Shown: piece after piece, positions 62,501 to 64,000 of the stretch
Position numbering within the stretch: the first letter of the stretch is position 1
How the letters are laid out: each line of letters starts with the position of its first letter
Assembly (NCBI GenBank): GCA_964023205.1
Contig: OZ026834.1
Location: forward strand, 30,170,756-30,234,755
Length of the DNA: 64,000 nucleotides
Source of the DNA: Lutraria lutraria
Lineage: Eukaryota > Mollusca > Bivalvia > Venerida > Mactridae
Direction: 5' to 3'
Notes under the pieces: generated by a model
What the model was told of the DNA's origin: nothing
Database searches by the model: none
What the model saw: only the letters and a program-made list of their open reading frames with translations
Program-made: the position numbers and the translations under genes

Positions 62501-64000
62501 TTTTATGTGGTGAATGGATAGAATCTATGTGGTACTGTATCGAAGCCGCTGGAAATGTCTGTGTTCCGTTCTTTTTGTTAACTTATGTGATAGGAAATCT
62601 CGTTGTGAGTATAACATCTTATTACTTAATATATGTTTGGTATACATTACACAGAAACTTCTAAAGGCAAATTATATACTTTGTTAAATTCAGTACAATC
62701 ATCCATAGAATATCTTCATTTTTTTGGCAAAGTAATGAAAGGTTTATGATTGTAGTTATATGTTTTGTACAATTGACACAACTCTAGCTATATTTGTTAT
62801 ATGTATTACGTTCTTTTTTGGGACGAAGGCCTTACTTTACGAACTTGAACACACTTCAATCATAATCATTAAACTCAATCTATTTAATGCTATACCAAAA
62901 TACTTTTATATGAATTCAAATGTACAATTATAATTTATCCTCACCGAAACTCACTGCTCCTAAATCCGAAACAATAACATAGATTCCGTTACGATACCTA
63001 CAAATTCATGTATGTATGAATTTGGGAGTATTGTCAATTGAACACGAAAGCGACACTTTTAATGTATTTCCATTATAAACGTGAATTGATAGCAACAGAT
63101 GCCTTAATCTAAGAACGTGACCTCATTAACAAACGTACAGAAAAAAATGTAGAGTTAGTCGCGCCTTCCAAACCGCCAACTTACTCTAACAAAAGGAGGC
63201 ATTTATTATAGTTACACGCACGTTACTCCTTAAATGATTTTGAGCAATTCAGTTCTTCACCATGTCAAGTTTGGGCATTCAATAAAACAGGACTGATGTG
63301 TCACCAAACTTTCAGTATGACGATAAATGTCACCATAACGTAACAAAGCAGTAATTATAACATTGCCAAATGTTAAGAATTATCTTCAAAATCGCACGCT
63401 CATTAAAGTTGTAATTATCATTGCCCACAATTAGCTATTTACTGGCTCTGTCTTACAAAATTGTGTTCTGTTTTCTTTCACTAGGTCCTCAATCTCTTCC
63501 TCGCCTTATTGATCTCCTCTTTTGGAACTGAAAATTTGAACGAGGATGAAGATGCAGGGCAACCGAATAAATTGGCTGAAGCTATAAATAGATTTTCAAG
63601 GTATGACAACTGGTTTACTGCCTTCGTCTGTTGCCTACATTGGTTCGTTGACACATGATTATTGTATTGTTTTATGTATTTCTAACATTATCTTACCCTT
63701 TCAAGATATAAACAAGAATATGAGTCAAAAAACATCTGGAAAATATTATGTTTCCTTTGAATACTGTTTAAAATTATTTTGCACTAAATTGCGTGTATTT
63801 TTATTACCAGGTTTTTTAATTGGGTGAAAGTTCATCTTATAGTATGGTTTAAGAAGAAAAAAGAAAGCAAAAGACCTCTGCCGGTTACTATAGACTCAAA
63901 TGGAAAGAACGGAACACTCCTTGATGGAAACGCCATCGGTAATGGCAACGTTTGTGAACTGACGCTTGACGAAAACGGTCATGTGGCACAGAGTACTAAA
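29424..64000 (+). CDS. Voltage-gated sodium channel alpha subunit (Nav1/para), 5' half, gene-level span
   Basis: This gene encodes the pore-forming subunit that conducts Na+ to produce the rising phase of action potentials in nerve and muscle membranes. Twenty-two coding exons join in consistent phase to a 3273-nt frame (1091 residues with all cassettes). In order they give: N-terminus ([20 protein letters not shown]), domain I S1-S6, I-II linker, domain II S1-S6 and the start of the II-III linker. S4 voltage sensors carry regularly spaced Arg/Lys ([13 protein letters not shown] in [18 protein letters not shown] in II). Pore loops show RLMTQDYWE (D of DEKA) and VLCGEWIES (E of DEKA), which argues for Nav1 against calcium channels (EEEE) and against Nav2-type (DEEA cannot be excluded from I and II alone). 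Family length is about 2000 residues, so roughly half is present; the window edge cuts the II-III linker. Coordinates are a span over exons and introns. Confidence 0.96.
29538..33761. other. Intron between N-terminal exons, with tRNA-like repeat
   Basis: Apart from the microexon candidate at 31617, this holds a short tRNA-derived sequence at about 31042-31108 (GGCCGTGGTCCAGTGGTTAG with A-box; GGTTTTGAATCTCGGTCGCG with B-box). It is probably a SINE head. No other gene is visible; scattered open frames of 60-83 codons are noise. Confidence 0.5.
31617..31637 (+). CDS. Nav candidate microexon, 21 nt, N-terminal region
   Basis: TTTTCTTTTAG precedes and GTAAGA follows 21 nt that read EEELMKL in the frame set by exon 1. 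It is phase 0 at both ends, so inclusion or skipping keeps the frame. The acidic sequence continues the EEKAAK helix and blends into [12 protein letters not shown] of the next exon. Support is from splice signals, phase and composition only. Confidence 0.55.
33762..33947 (+). CDS. Nav coding exon, N-terminal cytoplasmic region
   Basis: Sixty-two codons between CCGTTTTTCAG and AAG|GTACGT. It begins [20 protein letters not shown], then [11 protein letters not shown] and [13 protein letters not shown], which match the conserved PLEDLDPYY-type block preceding domain I in sodium channels. Phase 0 at both ends. Confidence 0.93.
34351..34469 (+). CDS. Nav coding exon ending at an AT-AC (U12) donor
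   Basis: It starts after CTCTAATTTCAG with [20 protein letters not shown], followed by [18 protein letters not shown], the cytoplasmic run into S1. The exon ends CATCC followed by ATATCCTTTTT, the U12-type AT-AC 5' splice site. A nearby GAC|GTATGT at 34491 would extend the frame with PYPFSYDD but then lacks an acceptor for S1. With the U12 junction the protein reads [13 protein letters not shown], as the family requires. Confidence 0.92.
34470..36751 (+). other. U12-type AT-AC intron
   Basis: The 5' splice site is ATATCCTTT, an exact match to the U12 consensus. The branch site TTCCTTAAC at 36733-36741 is also exact, and the 3' end AC at 36750-36751 lies about 11 nt after the branch A, in the U12 range. 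The intron separates ILVHP from LFTSIV, the place where vertebrate SCN genes have their AT-AC intron 2. It contains a perfect 20-bp palindrome around TGACGTCA (34503-34522) and a TACAGT-type element (36461-36646). Confidence 0.93.
36461..36646. repeat. TACAGT-type element inside the U12 intron
   Basis: The right end is GAGGCTTTACTGTA and the left end TACGGTGCATCCTCC, imperfect inverted termini. The interior repeats GGAGGTGGCTGTTGTTGAG / GGGGAGGTGGCTGTTATTCG phrases in the manner of the elements at 11829 and 58646. Confidence 0.5.
36752..36841 (+). CDS. Nav coding exon, domain I S1
   Basis: Ninety nt begin with the C that completes CCC (Pro) across the AT-AC junction and read [19 protein letters not shown] (S1), then [10 protein letters not shown]. 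They end GCAGA|GTAAGT in phase 2. No AG lies within 60 nt upstream in a usable frame, and an in-frame TAA sits at 36738, so a GT-AG intron cannot enter here. Confidence 0.94.
37925..38140 (+). mobile_element. tRNA-derived SINE
   Basis: ATGGTCCAATACGCTGGATT, TGTAACCCGGCGACCCGG and GGGTTCGAATTCCGG form a tRNA-like head with a consensus B-box. The body CTATGCAAATCTGACAATAA, TTTTCATCCATATATGACT and GTTGGCTCCTCATGGAAAGG follows. It lies in the intron between S1 and S2 exons, same orientation as the gene. Confidence 0.6.
38409..38537 (+). CDS. Nav coding exon, domain I S2 to S3
   Basis: Acceptor CGTATTTCAG; the first G completes GAG. It reads [20 protein letters not shown] (S2), then [19 protein letters not shown] (S3 start), both hallmark blocks of the family. 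It ends AATAGC|GTAAGT in phase 2. Confidence 0.96.
38600..39415 (+). repeat. Intron-resident dispersed repeat, copy 1
   Basis: It shares ordered blocks with 40150-40640: GCTACACAAAAA, TAGTATTGCCCAATTGTCAT, GAGTTGTTGCCCTTGTTGAA, TTTGATACTGTG and ATGGAAACCTATTAAAA, ending near CAAAATCTGCC and TTTTGAGAAAAA. It also contains an inverted pair of GGGGCATACCCTACAA (about 38700-38715) and TTGTAGGGTATGCCCC (about 39040-39056), which may bound an insertion within it. Confidence 0.6.
40018..40112 (+). CDS. Nav coding exon, domain I S3-S4 voltage sensor
   Basis: Acceptor TTTCTATTTTAG. It reads [20 protein letters not shown], then [11 protein letters not shown]. Positive residues R, R, R and K at every third position form the S4 sensor. 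This corresponds to the vertebrate SCN exon 5 that exists as mutually exclusive neonatal/adult copies. I found no second copy in the flanking introns. Ends CCTG|GTAGGT in phase 1. Confidence 0.96.
40150..40640 (+). repeat. Intron-resident dispersed repeat, copy 2
   Basis: Ordered similarity with 38600-39415 (GCTACACAAAAAAAATC, GTATAGCCCAATCATCATTA, GAGTTGTTGTCTTTGTTGAA, TATTGATACTGTG, CATTTTCTATCATGGAAACC). An 81-codon open frame here (40432-40677) is repeat sequence. Confidence 0.6.
40869..41069 (+). CDS. Nav coding exon, domain I S4-S5 linker, S5 and extracellular turret
   Basis: Acceptor TATATTTTCAG. It reads [19 protein letters not shown], then S5 [18 protein letters not shown], then [14 protein letters not shown], matching the GNLRNKC block of the family. 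Potential N-glycosylation sites NAT and possibly NES lie in the turret. Ends TCAA|GTAAGT in phase 1. Confidence 0.96.
41070..43401. other. Intron with palindrome and repeat
   Basis: Contains the 59-nt palindrome at 41772-41830 and a dispersed-repeat copy at 42190-42330 whose core CCGCCATTCGGAATGGCGG is itself palindromic (related copy at 52925-52950). A CRE-type TGACGTCA lies at 43304-43311. No other exon recognised. Confidence 0.5.
41772..41830. repeat. 59-nt near-perfect palindrome
   Basis: The left arm ends CAATTTAATATCTTA, the centre is GGC and the right arm begins TAAGATATTAAATTG. The arms of about 28 nt differ at a single position (TTTTATATC against GATATGAAA). It is almost entirely A/T except for the centre. 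Confidence 0.9.
43402..43468 (+). CDS. Nav coding exon, domain I extracellular loop (short)
   Basis: Sixty-seven nt between ATTCGTTTTAG and GG|GTACGT. It enters in phase 1, leaves in phase 2 and reads [25 protein letters not shown] matches the LCGNSS block before the pore loop in vertebrate Nav channels, and NSS and NTT are glycosylation sequons. It is required to join the S5 exon to the pore exon in frame. Confidence 0.93.
45920..46130 (+). mobile_element. SINE-like repeat, diverged copy
   Basis: CTATGCAAATATAACAAAAA, CAATTTTCTCCATATGCGG, GTTGCTGGTTCCTTGTGGAA and AAGTTGGTACTGG align in order with 37925-38140, where a tRNA B-box (GGGTTCGAATTCCGG) is intact. Here the tRNA-like head is degraded. 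Confidence 0.5.
47278..47422 (+). CDS. Nav coding exon, domain I pore loop
   Basis: Acceptor TGACATTGCAG. It reads [20 protein letters not shown], then [20 protein letters not shown] and YWENLYML. The selectivity Asp is at 47396-47398, followed by Tyr (47399-47401), the aromatic residue associated with tetrodotoxin sensitivity, and the outer-ring Glu at 47405-47407. Ends TTG|GTAAGT in phase 0. Confidence 0.97.
47609..47844 (+). mobile_element. Complete tRNA-derived SINE with target duplication
   Basis: The 236-bp body starts at GACCCGCCTCCGTGGTC and has an A-box-like GGTCGAGTGATTAAGG and a B-box-like GTCGATCCGAGTTAAG. It ends in an (AAAC)n tail. It is flanked by an 11-bp direct repeat AGTGATTGCTT at 47598-47608 and 47845-47855, so the insertion boundaries are clear. 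A second copy lies at 23371-23587. Confidence 0.88.
48565..48790 (-). repeat. Intron-resident dispersed repeat, copy 3 (inverted)
   Basis: Read on the minus strand it gives TTTCCAATAACTCAAAAG, ATCGTTGTTTTTGAAAAATC, TTACTATCTTGGAAACCTGT and ATGTTTCCAAAATATGTCC, in the same order as the 3' half of the copies at 38.6 and 40.2 kb but opposite in orientation. Confidence 0.55.
49554..49718 (+). CDS. Nav coding exon, domain I S6 and start of I-II linker
   Basis: Acceptor TTTTTTTCTTTCAG. It reads [20 protein letters not shown], then S6 [20 protein letters not shown], then an acidic [15 protein letters not shown] helix. [18 protein letters not shown] is among the most conserved stretches of the family. 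Ends GAG|GTAACT in phase 0. Confidence 0.97.
49719..51429. other. Intron, no other feature recognised
   Basis: AT-rich; a 72-codon open frame at 50641-50859 lacks splice context in the right phase and is not called. Confidence 0.4.
51430..51450 (+). CDS. Nav candidate microexon, 21 nt, I-II linker
   Basis: TCTTCAATATTATAG precedes and GTAATT follows 21 nt reading ACKRGKQ in phase 0. The basic cluster would sit directly after the acidic LLEIE of the S6 exon. The acceptor tract is weak, so this is the least certain of the small linker exons. Confidence 0.4.
52232..52285 (+). CDS. Nav candidate cassette exon, 54 nt, I-II linker
   Basis: A long pyrimidine tract (TTACTTCTTTTTTGTTCTAATAG) precedes it, and CCAG|GTGAAT ends it. 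It reads [18 protein letters not shown], phase 0 at both ends, rich in Ser and basic residues like other I-II linker exons. Confidence 0.6.
52840..53115 (+). repeat. Dispersed repeat with palindromic CCGCCATT core and GTCCGT leader
   Basis: The left part (CAGCGGAAATGTTTACATA, CCGCCATTCAAAATGGCGG, AAGGGCACAACGTG) matches 42230-42320. The right part (GTGCGTCCGTTCGTTAAAAT, GGTTTCCAAGCGATAACTCG, ATTTTACATGAAGGTGTATA) matches 9525-9715. This is the longest of the three copies in the window. Confidence 0.65.
54546..54584 (+). CDS. Nav candidate cassette exon, 39 nt, I-II linker
   Basis: Acceptor CTTTTTACTACAACAG and donor CAT|GTAAGT flank 13 codons reading [13 protein letters not shown]. Phase 0 at both ends, in the correct order between linker exons. 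Confidence 0.6.
55793..56675. repeat. 33-bp minisatellite in a sodium channel intron, about 26 copies
   Basis: The unit is ATTCGATATGTTTATTCG followed by TACAGTCAGAACAAT, tandemly repeated. Since 33 is a multiple of three, both strands stay open for long stretches, with an 11-residue repeat ([11 protein letters not shown] on +, [11 protein letters not shown] on -). A variant unit with ACTTAGCAATATTCGGTATG interrupts at about 56248, 56476 and 56540, giving a rough higher-order pattern. The edges (55793-55850 and 56560-56675) are degenerate. It lies between coding exons 54584 and 57637. Confidence 0.95.
56676..57636. other. Intron remainder, nothing recognised
   Basis: AT-rich sequence leading to the linker exon; a minus-strand 77-codon open frame (57342-57575) has no support. 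Confidence 0.4.
57637..57831 (+). CDS. Nav coding exon, I-II linker, acidic/Ser-rich
   Basis: Sixty-five codons between GCGATTTCAG and AATAAG|GTAAAG, phase 0 at both ends. It reads [20 protein letters not shown], then a Ser/Pro/Asp-rich stretch ([20 protein letters not shown]) with SP-type phosphorylation sites, ending KVASNK. Codon bias and base composition (GC-richer than flanks) support coding. Confidence 0.85.
58646..58715. repeat. TACAGT-type element fragment in intron
   Basis: ATACAGTATTCAAACCTATG, TTAGCGACCACCACCGAATA and AAGGCCACCTG match the left end of the copy at 7396. The right end was not found. Confidence 0.5.
58880..58990. promoter_or_regulatory. Possible intronic regulatory patch
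   Basis: GTCGCCATCTTG (YY1-like) is followed by CTGTGACGTCACTTT (full CRE, TGACGTCA near 58937) in an otherwise AT-rich intron. It could be an internal promoter or enhancer; motif evidence only. Confidence 0.2.
59252..59671 (+). CDS. Nav coding exon, I-II linker with PKA-type sites
   Basis: Acceptor AATGCTTTTTACAG; 140 codons, phase 0 at both ends, ends GATCAT|GTGAGT. It begins [20 protein letters not shown] and contains [12 protein letters not shown] (59384-59419), a motif also found in insect para. It also has four R-R-X-S protein kinase A consensus sites: RRRS 59288-59299, RRAS 59471-59482, RRDS 59486-59497 and RRSS 59501-59512. This is the regulatory core of the linker, where cAMP-dependent phosphorylation modulates current in other species. 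Confidence 0.95.
59672..60686. other. Intron, nothing recognised
   Basis: AT-rich with no repeat or exon that I can support. Confidence 0.45.
60687..60774 (+). CDS. Nav coding exon, end of I-II linker (1)
   Basis: Acceptor TTTTCTTCCAG. It reads [20 protein letters not shown], then PSASQVDPK, ending AAAAG|GTTTGT in phase 1. The following exon supplies AT to make Asp, giving VDPKDVMVL, which parallels the VDMKDVMVL block of insect para. Confidence 0.93.
61113..61417 (+). CDS. Nav coding exon, domain II start and S1
   Basis: Acceptor GTTGTTACACAG. It reads [20 protein letters not shown] (a fifth R-R-X-S site, RRRS 61160-61171), then [20 protein letters not shown], then S1 [18 protein letters not shown]. 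It ends ATGGGAAATAGG|GTACAT in phase 0. The residues GNR then [11 protein letters not shown] fit the S1-S2 junction of the family. Confidence 0.95.
61641..61814 (+). CDS. Nav coding exon, domain II S2-S4
   Basis: Acceptor TCTTTTCTTTTTCAG. It reads [19 protein letters not shown] (S2), then [18 protein letters not shown] (S3), then [10 protein letters not shown] (first S4 charges). Fifty-eight codons, phase 0 at both ends, donor TTG|GTAAGA. Confidence 0.96.
62266..62604 (+). CDS. Nav coding exon, domain II S4-S5, pore loop and S6 start
   Basis: Acceptor TTTCGTTTTTCAG. It reads [20 protein letters not shown] (rest of S4), [20 protein letters not shown] (S5), then pore [15 protein letters not shown], then [12 protein letters not shown] (S6 start). 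Selectivity Glu is at 62512-62514 and outer-ring Glu at 62521-62523. The latter is the position where an Asp substitution confers saxitoxin resistance in the clam Mya arenaria. One hundred and thirteen codons, phase 0, donor GTT|GTGAGT. Confidence 0.97.
62605..63484. other. Intron, nothing recognised
   Basis: AT-rich; no repeat or exon identified. Confidence 0.45.
63485..63600 (+). CDS. Nav coding exon, domain II S6 end
   Basis: Acceptor TTTCTTTCACTAG. It reads [20 protein letters not shown], then [18 protein letters not shown], ending TCAAG|GTATGA in phase 2. NLFLALLLSSF is the family S6 signature; KLAEAINRF matches the post-S6 helix. Confidence 0.96.
63811..64000 (+). CDS. Nav coding exon, II-III linker start, cut by window edge
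   Basis: Acceptor TTTTTATTACCAG; G completes AGG. It reads [20 protein letters not shown], then [20 protein letters not shown], and on to HVAQSTK at the edge without a stop. The basic KKKKESKR cluster followed by a Gly/Asn-rich segment is normal for the variable II-III linker. Confidence 0.94.

Overview
The window is AT-rich, intron-rich animal DNA. It carries the 5' half of a voltage-gated sodium channel alpha-subunit gene (Nav1 / para family) on the + strand, from a start codon at 29424 to beyond base 64000. Twenty-two coding exons were read by joining GT-AG (one AT-AC) splice sites with consistent phase. They give an open frame of 3273 nt, about 1091 residues if every cassette exon is included. 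The frame covers the cytoplasmic N-terminus, all of domain I (S1-S6), the I-II linker, all of domain II and the start of the II-III linker. The protein reads like invertebrate para/Nav1 channels. The dispersed repeats (tRNA-derived SINEs with AAAC tails, TACTGT-ended elements with CCACGAA motifs, repeats with GTCCGTCCGTCCG leaders) resemble those of bivalve molluscs. The bivalve assignment is therefore an inference, not a proof.

Layout. 1-24 kb holds no gene I can support. It is a repeat-laden desert with short TA/CAGT-ended elements, a fragment of a non-LTR retrotransposon (4.1-4.7 kb, minus strand), two inverted ~555 bp repeat copies (3.1-3.6 and 7.8-8.3 kb), a ~340 bp element with ~70 bp terminal inverted repeats (5.2-5.6 kb), SINEs, a pyrimidine-strand tract (13.8-14.3 kb), a 23-bp minisatellite (16.9-17.7 kb) and a TGAT array (18.5-18.9 kb). 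Part of it may be the 5' regulatory region or a long 5' intron of the channel gene. A well-spliced non-coding exon candidate lies at 24040-24131.

24-29 kb contains weaker gene candidates. One is a minus-strand set of three phase-0 exons (26869 down to about 25823) predicting the N-terminus of an unrecognised membrane protein. The other is a + strand terminal-exon-like open frame (27756-28050) with one membrane segment.

29.4-64 kb is the sodium channel. One exon junction (34469/36752) cannot be joined by GT-AG but is joined by a textbook U12-type AT-AC intron, in the place where vertebrate SCN genes carry their AT-AC intron 2. The I-II linker contains three small in-frame exon candidates (21, 54 and 39 nt), and there is one 21-nt candidate in the N-terminus; all are phase 0, so each could be skipped. 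The visible half of the DEKA selectivity filter (D in domain I, E in domain II) and the neighbouring toxin-site residues (Y, E, E) are the canonical toxin-sensitive types. Introns hold SINEs with target duplications, a ~33-bp minisatellite of about 26 copies, a 59-nt near-perfect palindrome and three copies of an intron-resident repeat, one of them inverted.
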